NCBI GenBank assembly: GCA_020630195.1
Contig: JAHDBV010000003.1
Location: forward strand, 78,451 to 142,450
From: Acidimicrobiales bacterium
GTDB taxonomy: Bacteria > Actinomycetota > Acidimicrobiia > Acidimicrobiales > SZUA-35
Direction of reading: 5' to 3'
Length of the DNA: 64,000 bases
The stretch's first letter is position 1. Each line of letters begins with the position of its first letter. Positions 8,870-17,149 of this stretch are shown here, piece by piece. A model generated the notes under the pieces. It was not told where the DNA came from and ran no database searches. It worked only from the letters and a program-made list of their open reading frames with translations. Position numbers and translations under genes: made by a program.

Positions 8870-10582
8870 ATGAGCCCGGCCGCGCCCGAACCCGAAGCGA
8901 ACGACGGTGCCGACGCCCCCGAGGTGTCCCTCGACTTCGTGCGACAGAAGGTGGTCGACGACAACGCCGCCGGCACCTTCGGCGGACGGGTCCAGACCCG
9001 GTTCCCACCCGAGCCGAACGGCTTCCTCCACCTGGGCCACGTGAAGTCGATCTTCCTCAACTTCGGGATCGCCGAGGAGTTCGGCGGCACCTGCTTCCTG
9101 CGGTTCGACGACACCAACCCCGAGACCGAGGACATCTCCTACGTCGAGGCGATCAAGGAGGATCTCGCCTGGCTCGGGGTGCAGCCCGACGACGTGCGGT
9201 TCGCGTCCGACTACTTCGATCAGCTCTACGCATGGGCCGAGGACCTGATCCGGGCCGGCAAGGCCTACGTCGACGACACCGATGCCGAGACGATCTCCGA
9301 GCAGCGCGGCGGCTTCGGCCAGCCGGGTGTCGAGAGCGCCCGACGGGACCGTCCCGCCGAGGAGAGCCTCGGGCTCTTCCACCAGATGCGCGACGGGGCG
9401 TTCGCCGACGGCGAGCTGTCGTTGCGGGCGAAGATCGACATGCAGGCCGACAACATGTGGCTGCGAGATCCCGTGCTGTACCGCATCCGGCGGGTGCCCC
9501 ACCATCGCACGGAGGATCGCTGGGTCGTCTATCCGACCTACGACTGGGCCCACGGACAGTCCGACGCGATCGAAGGTGTGACCCATTCGATCTGCACGCT
9601 CGAGTTCTCCGACCACCGGGCGCTCTACGACTGGTGTCTCGACCAGCTCGAGCTGCCGTTCGAGCAGCCCGAACAGACCGAGTTCGCCCGACTCAACGTC
9701 ACCCATCTCGTGATGTCGAAGCGGATCCTGAAGACGCTCGTCGAGCAGGGCCACGTCGACGGGTGGGACGACGCCCGCATGCCGACCGTGCGCGGGATGC
9801 GTCGACGCGGGTTCCCGGCCGCGGCGCTCCGCTCGTTCACCGATCACATCTCGGTGGCCAAGACGAACTCGATGATCGAGATCGAGCTGCTCGAGTCGTT
9901 CGTGCGCACCCACCACAACCGCCACGCGCTCCGTCGGATGGCCGTGCTCGACCCGCTGAAGCTCACCATCACGAACTGGCCCGACGGCCACGTCGAGTGG
10001 ATGGACGTCGTCAACAACCCGGAGGATCCCGACGCCGGGACCCGCTCGGTGCCGTTCACCGGTGAGCTCTGGATCGAGCAGGACGATTTCCGGCTCGATC
10101 CACCACCGAAGTACTTCCGTCTCACGCCGGGACGTGAGGTGCGGCTCCGCAACGCCTTCTTCGTCACGGCGACCGATGCGGTGACCGACGACGACGGCAA
10201 CGTGATCGAGGTGTTGGCCACCTACGACCCGGAGACGAAGGGCGGCAACGCCCCCGACGGCCGCAAGGTCAAGTCGACGATGCACTGGGTCTCGCGCCCG
10301 CATGCGGCCGAGGCGACCGTGCACCGCTACGAGCGCCTGTTCGAGTCGTCCCATCCGGGTGAGGCCACGGGTGATCCCCTCGACGACCTGCATCCCGCCT
10401 CCCGACACACCACCACGGCCCGGGTCGAGCCGGCACTGGCCGAGGTCACCGCCGGTGAGGTCGTCCAGTTCGAGCGGCTCGGCTACTTCGCCGCCGACGT
10501 CGACGATCCGACGGTGTTCCACCGCACGGTCGGTCTGCGAGACGAGTGGGCCAACATCCAGAAGCGCAAGCAGAAGGGCTGA
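8870..10582 (+). CDS. glnS: Glutaminyl-tRNA synthetase
   Basis: A 570-residue class I synthetase that charges tRNA-Gln with glutamine. PPEPNGFLHLGH (residues 47-57) is the HIGH signature and VMSKR (281-285) the KMSKS-type loop. The C-terminal beta-barrel anticodon-binding domain is present, with FRLTPGREVRLRNAFFV and the ending RLGYFAADVDD. Most actinobacteria make Gln-tRNA by the GatCAB amidotransferase and lack this enzyme, so its presence is taxonomically informative. The frame is open upstream, but the leaderless box and lack of conservation favour the ATG at 8870. Confidence 0.95.
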   Translation: MSPAAPEPEANDGADAPEVSLDFVRQKVVDDNAAGTFGGRVQTRFPPEPNGFLHLGHVKSIFLNFGIAEEFGGTCFLRFDDTNPETEDISYVEAIKEDLAWLGVQPDDVRFASDYFDQLYAWAEDLIRAGKAYVDDTDAETISEQRGGFGQPGVESARRDRPAEESLGLFHQMRDGAFADGELSLRAKIDMQADNMWLRDPVLYRIRRVPHHRTEDRWVVYPTYDWAHGQSDAIEGVTHSICTLEFSDHRALYDWCLDQLELPFEQPEQTEFARLNVTHLVMSKRILKTLVEQGHVDGWDDARMPTVRGMRRRGFPAAALRSFTDHISVAKTNSMIEIELLESFVRTHHNRHALRRMAVLDPLKLTITNWPDGHVEWMDVVNNPEDPDAGTRSVPFTGELWIEQDDFRLDPPPKYFRLTPGREVRLRNAFFVTATDAVTDDDGNVIEVLATYDPETKGGNAPDGRKVKSTMHWVSRPHAAEATVHRYERLFESSHPGEATGDPLDDLHPASRHTTTARVEPALAEVTAGEVVQFERLGYFAADVDDPTVFHRTVGLRDEWANIQKRKQKG

Positions 10583-10599
10583 GCGCCGCTCGGCTCAGC
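10578..10599. terminator. Hairpin between convergent glnS and the small gene
   Basis: GCTGAGC (10578-10584) and GCTCAGC (10593-10599) form a perfect 7-base-pair stem around an 8-base loop. The stem includes the stop codons of both convergent genes, and there is no T-run. Confidence 0.5.
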
Positions 10600-10909
10600 A
10601 ACCCGCCCGGCGGCGCAGTTCGCCGATGTGATCGAGGAGCCCGTCGACGTCGCGGCCCTGATCTCGGAGTTCGGCCGCCTCGGTGGCGAGCTCGGCCCGT
10701 TCGGCGTCGAGCGTCGAGCAGTCACCGGCGTCGGCGGCGGAGTTGACCGCGAGCAGACGGCTCGGCTCGAACCCGAAGTCCCCGGATCCGAGCTCGTCGC
10801 TGGCGTAGCGCGACAACACGGCCATGACGACGACGGCCACGGCCAGCACGGCGGCCTTCCGCCACGGTGCCCGCCACCCCGGTCGTTCGTCGCGATCGCT
10901 CGACGCCAT
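10595..10909 (-). CDS. Small single-pass membrane protein
   Basis: A 104-residue hypothetical protein: basic N-terminus, one transmembrane helix (about residues 19-35), then a soluble helical tail with a coiled-coil-like stretch (ERAELATEAAELRDQG). Two cysteines flank this tail. It converges on glnS and has no recognised family. Confidence 0.55.
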   Translation of the reverse strand: MASSDRDERPGWRAPWRKAAVLAVAVVVMAVLSRYASDELGSGDFGFEPSRLLAVNSAADAGDCSTLDAERAELATEAAELRDQGRDVDGLLDHIGELRRRAGC

Positions 10910-10975
10910 CGCTCCAGTGAGCCACAGCCGAATGCCCGCTGGCGAGCGATCTCCCGAGCGTGGGGGAGGCGCAGA

Positions 10976-12361
10976 TCAACCAGCCAGGATCGCCTCGAAG
11001 GTGGCGGCCATCTCGAGGAGCCGGCGCTCTCCGCCGATCGGCGCCACGAGCTGCAACCCGACCGGCATGCCGTGCTCGTCGGTGCCGCACGGGATCGACA
11101 TCGCAGGGCAACCCGTCGGGGTGATGAGAAAGCAGCTCGACATCCAGTGGAGGTAGTCGTGCATCTCGACGCCGCCGATCTCGGTCGGGAACTCGATGTC
11201 GACGTCGAAGGGCATGACCTGGGTGGTCGGCAGGGCCAGCACGTCGATGCGGTCCCACAGGGCGTTCATCTCGGCGTGCAGACCGGCACGGAGCCGTTCG
11301 GCCTCCAGCACGTCGTCGACGGTGAGCGTCCGGCCGAACTCGATGTTCTCCTGCACGGTCGCTTTGACCATGGCGAACTGTTCCTCGGAGAGCTGGCTGC
11401 CGAGGTCGCGGTAGGCGACCCCCCGCAGCACCCGGAACACACGGGTCGCGTGGGCGAGATCGGGTCGGTCGTCGCGGACCTGATGGCCGGCCGAGCCGAG
11501 GCGGTCGACGGCGGCCCGGGTGATCCGGATGATCTCGGGTTCGACGTGGAGGAGGCCGAAATCGCCGGCCCATCCGATCCGGAGCGGCCCGGCGGGGGCG
11601 AGCGGCGGCGCGAAGGACGTGCCGGGATCGGGCAACGACAGGGGATCGCGTCGGTCCGGCCCGGCGAGCACGGAGAGCATCAGGGCACAGTCGGCGACCG
11701 TGCGGCCCATCGGGCCTCGGACGCCGAGCCGCATCATGTGCGTGGCCCGGACCGCCGGGGTCGGAACCCGCCCGATGCCGGGGCGCAGGCCGACGACCCC
11801 GCAGAACGCCGCCGGGTTGCGCAGCGACCCACCGAGGTCGGAGCCATCGGCGACCGGCAACATGTGGGAGGCGAGGGCGGCGGCCGCACCTCCCGACGAG
11901 CCTCCGGCCGATCGGCTCGGGTCGTGGGGGTTCCGGGTCACGCCGTAGACGGGGTTGAACGTGTGGGATCCGGTGCCGAACTCCGGGGTGTTGGTCTTGC
12001 CGATGATGACCGCCCCGGCGGCCCGCAGTCGGGCGGCGACGAGACCGTCGGCGACCGCGGGGCGATCGCTGGTGGTGGGGCTGCCGGCCCGGGTCGGGAG
12101 ACCGGCGACGTCCTCGAGGTCCTTCACCGCGACCGGGAGTCCGTGGAGCGGTCCGGTGGCGCCCTGCTCGGTGCGTGCACGATCGAGCGCGGCGGCGTCC
12201 GCGAGCACGTCGGCACGATCCCGGCGGGCGACGATGGCGTTCAGCTCGGGGTTGCGCTCGTCGATCCGGTCGAGGTGGGCGGCGACCACCTCGACGCTGC
12301 TCAGCGCACCCGTGGCGAGGTCACGGGCGAGGTCGACGGCCGAACGGGTCACGAGCTCCAT
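10976..12361 (-). CDS. Amidase-signature family hydrolase
   Basis: A 461-residue amidase of the GatA/FAAH-like signature family, hydrolysing a carboxamide. The Ser-cisSer-Lys triad is visible: the lysine in LPVAVKD (near residue 80) and the serines in the SAGGSSGGAAAAL glycine-serine signature. GatA-specific features cannot be shown and no gatB or gatC is nearby, so I do not assign it to tRNA amidation even though glnS is close. Leaderless start: TAGGTT (12369-12374) is seven bases before the ATG at 12361, which favours MELVTRS over the earlier MPPM. Confidence 0.85.
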   Translation of the reverse strand: MELVTRSAVDLARDLATGALSSVEVVAAHLDRIDERNPELNAIVARRDRADVLADAAALDRARTEQGATGPLHGLPVAVKDLEDVAGLPTRAGSPTTSDRPAVADGLVAARLRAAGAVIIGKTNTPEFGTGSHTFNPVYGVTRNPHDPSRSAGGSSGGAAAALASHMLPVADGSDLGGSLRNPAAFCGVVGLRPGIGRVPTPAVRATHMMRLGVRGPMGRTVADCALMLSVLAGPDRRDPLSLPDPGTSFAPPLAPAGPLRIGWAGDFGLLHVEPEIIRITRAAVDRLGSAGHQVRDDRPDLAHATRVFRVLRGVAYRDLGSQLSEEQFAMVKATVQENIEFGRTLTVDDVLEAERLRAGLHAEMNALWDRIDVLALPTTQVMPFDVDIEFPTEIGGVEMHDYLHWMSSCFLITPTGCPAMSIPCGTDEHGMPVGLQLVAPIGGERRLLEMAATFEAILAG

Positions 12362-12368
12362 GGGCGGC

Positions 12369-12374
12369 AACCTA
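12369..12374 (-). promoter_or_regulatory. Leaderless -10 box of the amidase gene
   Basis: TAGGTT on the minus strand, seven bases from the ATG at 12361. Confidence 0.55.
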
Positions 12375-12464
12375 GGTCAGCGCCGCGGTCGGCCGCATCA
12401 GGCGTGCACCGACCTCCCGGAGGGCGGTCCGGCTCGTCGCTCCCGGTGGTGTATGACTGGGAGG

Positions 12465-13502
12465 GTGATCGCCCGCCACCGCCACCGAGCCGTCGTCGTG
12501 ACGTTGCTGATGGTGGTCGCGTCGCTGCTCGCTCCCGCCCCGGCCCGGGCCGACGATCGCATCGAGTTCGGCTTCGGCGCCTCGGTGCTCGACGATCGTC
12601 CGACCTACGTGCCGAACGGCGCCGGCTCGGCCGACTTCGTCCATCGTCTGTACGACGGCCTCCTGCTCCGCTCGCCCGACGTCGACGGCTGGGCGTTCTG
12701 GGTGGCGATGCTCGACACCGGCCGGACCGACCGGAGCCGCATCGTCGACCAGTTCGTCGATTCCCCGGAGTTCCGCCAGCGCTTCGGCACCACCGACGCG
12801 GCGATCGTCACGAACCTCTATCGCAACACCCTCGGCCGGGCTCCGGATGCCGAGGGTGAGGAGTTCTGGCTCGGCCGTCTCCGCTGGCAGCCGGTCGCCG
12901 ACGTGGTGACCTTCTTCCTCGAGTCCGACGAGAACAAGCTCCGCCAGCGCAACCGGGGGGCCACCCTCGTGCCCGTGACCGAACTGCCCTTCCGGTACAG
13001 CAACACCACCGGTGTCGCCGAGTTCGCGTTCCCCGACGTGATCCGGATCGACAACAACACCGGCACCTTCGTCCGCCTCGACGTGCCCGAATACGAGCTC
13101 CCCGCCTACACGGCGGTCTACGGCGGGCAGTGTCGGCACCCCGACACCGGCGAGGACGTCGGTGGGGTGGCCAACACCTGGCTCCGCTCGACCGACATCT
13201 CCTGGAGCGGCGGTGCCTACCTGATGTCGCCCGACCGGGAGCACTTCTGGCGCATCGCGTGTGTCGACACGGTCGAGCCCGGTGACTACGAGTGGGCGAT
13301 CGCGCACGAGGTCGCCCACCTCTGGCAGCCCGTCGTGATGGGCGACGCCGCGTACCGCGCCGCGGCATGGCCCGACCCGATCGAGCGGGTGGCCGACTGT
13401 GTGAAGGTGGCGTTCGGCGGGGTCGCCGCCTACGGCCTCGGGCCGTGCGACGACACGATCATCGACGAGTTGATCGTCGAGCGGATGCGGCCCCGGAACT
13501 GA
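12465..13502 (+). CDS. Secreted DUF4214 protein with HEXXH zinc-peptidase-like domain
   Basis: A 345-residue exported protein. Residues 1-30 are a signal peptide ending near APARA-DD. Two DUF4214-like repeats follow (about 54-107 and 112-160, each with LYRxxLGRxPD-type helices), a module common in surface and S-layer-associated proteins. The C-terminal domain contains HEVAH (281-285) and ERVAD 22 residues later, the spacing and E-x3-D pattern of thermolysin-like gluzincins, plus several cysteines that could pair outside the cell. I chose the GTG at 12465 because TATGAC lies seven bases upstream as a possible -10 box; an ATG at 12453 is the alternative. Confidence 0.75.
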   Translation: MIARHRHRAVVVTLLMVVASLLAPAPARADDRIEFGFGASVLDDRPTYVPNGAGSADFVHRLYDGLLLRSPDVDGWAFWVAMLDTGRTDRSRIVDQFVDSPEFRQRFGTTDAAIVTNLYRNTLGRAPDAEGEEFWLGRLRWQPVADVVTFFLESDENKLRQRNRGATLVPVTELPFRYSNTTGVAEFAFPDVIRIDNNTGTFVRLDVPEYELPAYTAVYGGQCRHPDTGEDVGGVANTWLRSTDISWSGGAYLMSPDREHFWRIACVDTVEPGDYEWAIAHEVAHLWQPVVMGDAAYRAAAWPDPIERVADCVKVAFGGVAAYGLGPCDDTIIDELIVERMRPRN

Positions 13503-13536
13503 GTCGCCCGGGGCCGGATCGGTGGCGTCGGTCTGG

Positions 13537-13542
13537 CACGAT
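13537..13542 (+). promoter_or_regulatory. Leaderless -10 box of the amidohydrolase gene
   Basis: CACGAT ends six bases before the GTG at 13549. It decides that start over the in-frame GTG at 13522. Confidence 0.4.
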
Positions 13543-13548
13543 GCCGGG

Positions 13549-14778
13549 GTGTCCTCCCACGACGTCCTCACGCTGCACCGGGCCCGCCTCACCGACGGAT
13601 CGCTCGTCGACCTCGACGTGATCGACGGTCGGGTCTCGGCCTCCCGACCCGCCGCGGCCGCCGCACCGGAGGGTGCGACCGACCTGGATGGGTGGTTGCT
13701 GTTGCCCGCACTCGCCGAACCCCATGCCCACCTCGACAAGGCGCTGAGCGCGGAGATGGTCCCCAATCCCGCCGGCGACCTCGACGGTGCGATCCACGCC
13801 TGGGTCGCCGCGCTCGTCGACGGCACGGTCGATGCCGACGACATCGCCGACCGGGCCACGGCCGCGCTCGAAAAGCTGCTCGTCAGCGGCGTCACCGCGG
13901 TGCGGAGCCACGTCGATGTGGGCGCCGCGACCGGGACCGCGTTCGTCGAGGCCGTCGGCGAGGCCCGGCGTCGGCTCGGTGATCGAATGCAGGTCCAACT
14001 CGTCGGGCTGTGCCACGGTCCGATCGCCGGTGACGACGGTGCCGCCAACCGGGCCGCCCTCGATGCGGCGCTGGATGCCGGGCTCGATCTGGTCGGCGGA
14101 TGCTCCTACCGCGAACCCGAGGTGGACGAGGTGCTCGACCATCTGATCGGTCGGGCCGTCGAGCGTGGCATGCCGCTCGATCTCCACGTCGACGAGACCC
14201 TCGCCGTCGACGTGCTCACGCTCGACTCGATCGCCCGCCGCGTGCTCGACGGACGCTGCGACGTGCCCGTGACCGCCAGCCACTGCGTGTCGCTCGGGAT
14301 GCAGACACCCGAGGTCCAGGCGGCCGTCTCGGCCCGGGTCGCGGATGCCGGGGTCTCGATCGTGACGCTCCCGCACACCAACCTGTTCCTCCAGGGTCGG
14401 GCCCATCCCGTGGCCACACCTCGTGGGCTCACCGGACTCGACGCCCTCGCGTCCGCGGGCGCGCGGGTGTGTGCCGGGGCCGACAACGTGCAGGATCCGT
14501 TCAACCTCGTCGGCCGGTCCGACCCGCTCGAGACCGCCGCCCTGCTCGTGATGGCCGGCCACCGTCTGCCGGAGCGGGCGCTCGAGATGGTGAGCGGCTC
14601 GGTGTTCGACACGCTCGGGCTCGACCGCCCGGGTGTCGCCGTCGGCGATGTCGCCGACTACGTGGCCATCGATGCGGCCTCGGTGCGTGAGGCGATCTCG
14701 GACGCCCCCCGGGCCCGGCGCACGATCCGCGCGGGTCGGGTGGTGGCGGCGGTCGACGAGTCGGTCCGGATCGACTGA
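13549..14778 (+). CDS. Cytosine deaminase-like metal-dependent amidohydrolase
   Basis: A 409-residue TIM-barrel amidohydrolase. Metal ligands of the cytosine deaminase (CodA) type are recognisable: PHAHLDK near residue 65, HVDE in the middle, SHC for the next histidine, and the aspartate of GADNVQDPF. CodA-type enzymes hydrolyse cytosine or related N-heterocycles; the exact substrate cannot be read here. It stands alone, convergent with the kinase/oxidoreductase fusion ending at 14789. Confidence 0.8.
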   Translation: MSSHDVLTLHRARLTDGSLVDLDVIDGRVSASRPAAAAAPEGATDLDGWLLLPALAEPHAHLDKALSAEMVPNPAGDLDGAIHAWVAALVDGTVDADDIADRATAALEKLLVSGVTAVRSHVDVGAATGTAFVEAVGEARRRLGDRMQVQLVGLCHGPIAGDDGAANRAALDAALDAGLDLVGGCSYREPEVDEVLDHLIGRAVERGMPLDLHVDETLAVDVLTLDSIARRVLDGRCDVPVTASHCVSLGMQTPEVQAAVSARVADAGVSIVTLPHTNLFLQGRAHPVATPRGLTGLDALASAGARVCAGADNVQDPFNLVGRSDPLETAALLVMAGHRLPERALEMVSGSVFDTLGLDRPGVAVGDVADYVAIDAASVREAISDAPRARRTIRAGRVVAAVDESVRID

Positions 14779-14788
14779 GATCGGCCGG

Positions 14789-16357
14789 TCAGATCCCCGC
14801 GGCCCGCACGGCGGCGACGAGCTCGCCGAACCGGTCGAGGGCGCCCGGGTGCCCGAGGTCGGCCACCGAGACCATGGCGTGGTCGACGCCGGCGGCGCGC
14901 AGCGCCCGGAATCGTTCGACGTGGTCGTCGGTGGTGCCCGCTCCGACCCGTGCGGCCACCGTGGCCCGGCTGCGCCGCGGCGGGGTGATGGCGCCGAGTG
15001 CCCGATCGAGCCGTGTCGTGTCCGGGGCGGTCAGGATCGTGGAGAGATGGGTGACCCGGCGGGTGGCCGGGTCGATGCCGGCCTCGGCGAGATGGTCCCG
15101 GTACACGCCCACGTGCGCGGCGACGGCGGCGGGATCGCCGAACACGTTGCAGGCGTCGGCCTGCCGAGCGGCGATGGCGAGGGTGCGCCGTGGCCCGCTG
15201 CCACCGACGAGGATCGGGATCTCACCCCGCACGGGCCGGGGGTAGGCGGTGGTGTCGTCGAGGCGCCACGACTCGTTCCCGAACGGCTTCGCCCCGGGGC
15301 CCCACAGGGCACGGAGGGCACCGATCGTGTCGACGAGACGGTCGGCCCGTTCGGCGACGGGCGGGAACTCGATCCCCGCGGCGGCGTGCTCGGCCTCGAA
15401 CCACCCGAGCCCGAGCCCGCAGACCACGCGCCCCCCGGAGAGGACGTCGAGGGTCGCGAGGCGCTTGGCCAGCAGCGCCGGGTGGTGGAACGTGACGGGG
15501 GAGACGAGGACGCCGAGATGGATGCGCTCCGTGGCGGAGGCGATCGCGGCCAGGGTCGTGACCGGATCGAGGATCGGATCCCAACGCCGGCCGACCTGGG
15601 GGATCTGGACGAGGTGGTCCATCAGCCAGACGCTGTCGACGCCGGCCTGTTCGGCCTCCCGGGCCCAGCCGACGACGGCCGGGAAGCCCCCGGAGGCGTC
15701 GGCCGCCATCGTCACATCGCTCAGATGGAGCCCGATCCCGAGTCGGTCCGAGTCGAACAGCGGCCGCCCGGGAACACGCACCGGTGCCACGTCGGCCGGC
15801 GCTGTTGGAGCCGGCGGTGATGGGGCCGGCGGCGCCGTGACGGCGACCACGTCGCCAGCGCCCACCGCCGGGCGGGGCGGGTCGGCGTCGAGCACGAGCA
15901 CACGATCGGCCTCGGGGACGAGCTCCTCGGGTGCCCGGAGCAACTCCCGGATCGTGCGGACCTGGTCGTCGACGACACGCTGGGGGACCGGGTCCGGGCG
16001 TGCCCGGTTCCGGCGTCGGCACTCCGCCGCGGTCACGGCGAAGGCCACCACGTGGATCGGACGGCCGTGTCGCAGGGCGCTGTCGACCCAACGTCGACGC
16101 TGCACGACCTCCAGCCCCGTCGAATCGACGAGGGTGAACAGGCCGCGGGCGAGGCGACGTTCGACGATCTCCCCGACGATCGTGAAGGCGTCGTCGCTGG
16201 CCCGGATGTCGCGCTGGTTCTCGCCGCACAGGGCACGGGCGCCGTCGGTCGACACGACGCCGTTGTCGAACGCGGACGCCCAGGTCGACTTGCCGCTGCC
16301 GGCGGCGCCGACGAGCAGCACCAGCGCATCGTGGGGGAAGCTCGGCGAGTCGCTCAT
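14789..16357 (-). CDS. Fusion: P-loop kinase domain + F420-dependent luciferase-like oxidoreductase
   Basis: A 522-residue two-domain protein. Residues about 10-165 form an AAA/polynucleotide-kinase-like P-loop domain (Walker A GAAGSGKST at 17-25, strand end TLVDSTGL at 75-82, helical lid rich in arginine). A Pro/Ala linker spans about 171-195. Residues about 205-520 form a luciferase-like monooxygenase of the F420-dependent type (GIGLHLSDVTM, MDHLVQIP, RIHLGVLVSPVTFHHPALLAK, GLGLGWFEAEHAAAGI). The second half alone matches a complete reductase of about 315 residues. The ATG at 16357 has GGAG four bases upstream. Substrates of both halves are unknown. Confidence 0.85.
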   Translation of the reverse strand: MSDSPSFPHDALVLLVGAAGSGKSTWASAFDNGVVSTDGARALCGENQRDIRASDDAFTIVGEIVERRLARGLFTLVDSTGLEVVQRRRWVDSALRHGRPIHVVAFAVTAAECRRRNRARPDPVPQRVVDDQVRTIRELLRAPEELVPEADRVLVLDADPPRPAVGAGDVVAVTAPPAPSPPAPTAPADVAPVRVPGRPLFDSDRLGIGLHLSDVTMAADASGGFPAVVGWAREAEQAGVDSVWLMDHLVQIPQVGRRWDPILDPVTTLAAIASATERIHLGVLVSPVTFHHPALLAKRLATLDVLSGGRVVCGLGLGWFEAEHAAAGIEFPPVAERADRLVDTIGALRALWGPGAKPFGNESWRLDDTTAYPRPVRGEIPILVGGSGPRRTLAIAARQADACNVFGDPAAVAAHVGVYRDHLAEAGIDPATRRVTHLSTILTAPDTTRLDRALGAITPPRRSRATVAARVGAGTTDDHVERFRALRAAGVDHAMVSVADLGHPGALDRFGELVAAVRAAGI

Positions 16358-16483
16358 GCGACTCCGGGTGGCGTTGTCGCGACCATCACGGTGGTCCTGT
16401 CGTCGGTGGGGACATACTTTGCCGCGAACACACGATGGTCGCTGTCGCCCCAGCCGGCCACGACGGGAACGGGTAGGCCCTTC

Positions 16484-16759
16484 GTGATCTTGAATCTGAC
16501 CTTCGACACCGATGGCTCCGGCGACGCCGGCGCGGTCGAATCGGTCGTGCGATCCGCCGATGGCGGCGCCGTCCGCGTCGCTGGGAACCACTGGTTCGTC
16601 GACTCCTCGGAGGACGCCGACACCTGGGGCCGCCGATTGCTCGAAGCCGGCGCCTCGACGTTCCTCGTGACGCTCTGCTCCCGGTCGATGGCCTGGCGGC
16701 TCGGCCCCGAGATCTCGAGCTGGATCAAGGCCGACCACCGCAACTGGGATCCCTCGTGA
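16484..16759 (+). CDS. Small hypothetical protein coupled to the YchJ-like gene
   Basis: A protein of about 91 residues starting MILNLTFDTDG, with no family I recognise. It contains AGNHWFVDSSEDADTWGRRL and one cysteine. The GTG at 16484 is preceded by GGGTAGG at six bases; GTG codons at 16391 and 16406 are alternatives, and TACTTT (16415-16420) could be its -10 box. Its stop overlaps the start of the next gene by four bases, which is good evidence that it is real and co-translated. Confidence 0.5.
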   Translation: MILNLTFDTDGSGDAGAVESVVRSADGGAVRVAGNHWFVDSSEDADTWGRRLLEAGASTFLVTLCSRSMAWRLGPEISSWIKADHRNWDPS

Positions 16760-17136
16760 GCGATGCCCGCTGCCCCTGCGGCGGGTTCTCCACGGCCACC
16801 TGTTGTGGCCCGATCCTCGCCGGGGCGAACCCGGCCGTCACCGCCGAAGCGCTGATGCGGAGTCGCTACACGGCGTTCGCACTCGGCCTGGTCGATCACC
16901 TCGTCGCCACGTGGGATCCGGCCACCCGCCCGGTCGAGCTGACCGTGCCGGCCGCGCAGACCTGGCACGGCCTCCGGATCCTCGACACGGCCCGTGGCGG
17001 TGCCCTCGACGCCGACGGCGAAGTCGAGTTCATCGCGACCTATCGCATCGGTGGCGAGGAGGCGCAGCTGCACGAACGGAGCCGCTTCCGTCGTGATGCC
17101 GGCCGTTGGCTTTACGTCGACGGCGATCAGTTCTGA
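16756..17136 (+). CDS. YchJ/UPF0225 family protein
   Basis: A 126-residue cytoplasmic protein. The N-terminal CPCG...CCGPIL is the SEC-C-like zinc-binding knuckle, and EALMRSRYTAFALG, WHGL and EFIATYR follow the YchJ family NTF2-like fold. The length is close to that of family members with one SEC-C-like motif. The GTGA overlap with the preceding small gene indicates an operon. Biochemical role is not established. Confidence 0.85.
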   Translation: MSDARCPCGGFSTATCCGPILAGANPAVTAEALMRSRYTAFALGLVDHLVATWDPATRPVELTVPAAQTWHGLRILDTARGGALDADGEVEFIATYRIGGEEAQLHERSRFRRDAGRWLYVDGDQF

Positions 17137-17149
17137 CCCATCGGCGCGG

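Noticed and set aside
8612..10522. A 636-codon open frame on the minus strand
   Set aside because: It is antisense to the clear glnS gene and its translation has no recognisable family.
10976..12361. GatA subunit of a tRNA amidotransferase, because of proximity to glnS
   Set aside because: There are no gatB or gatC neighbours, the genes are convergent with an extra gene between them, and nothing specific to GatA could be shown. General amidase is the safer call.
11955..12464. A longer start for the DUF4214 protein
   Set aside because: It would remove the signal peptide from the N-terminus and overlap the amidase gene antisense.
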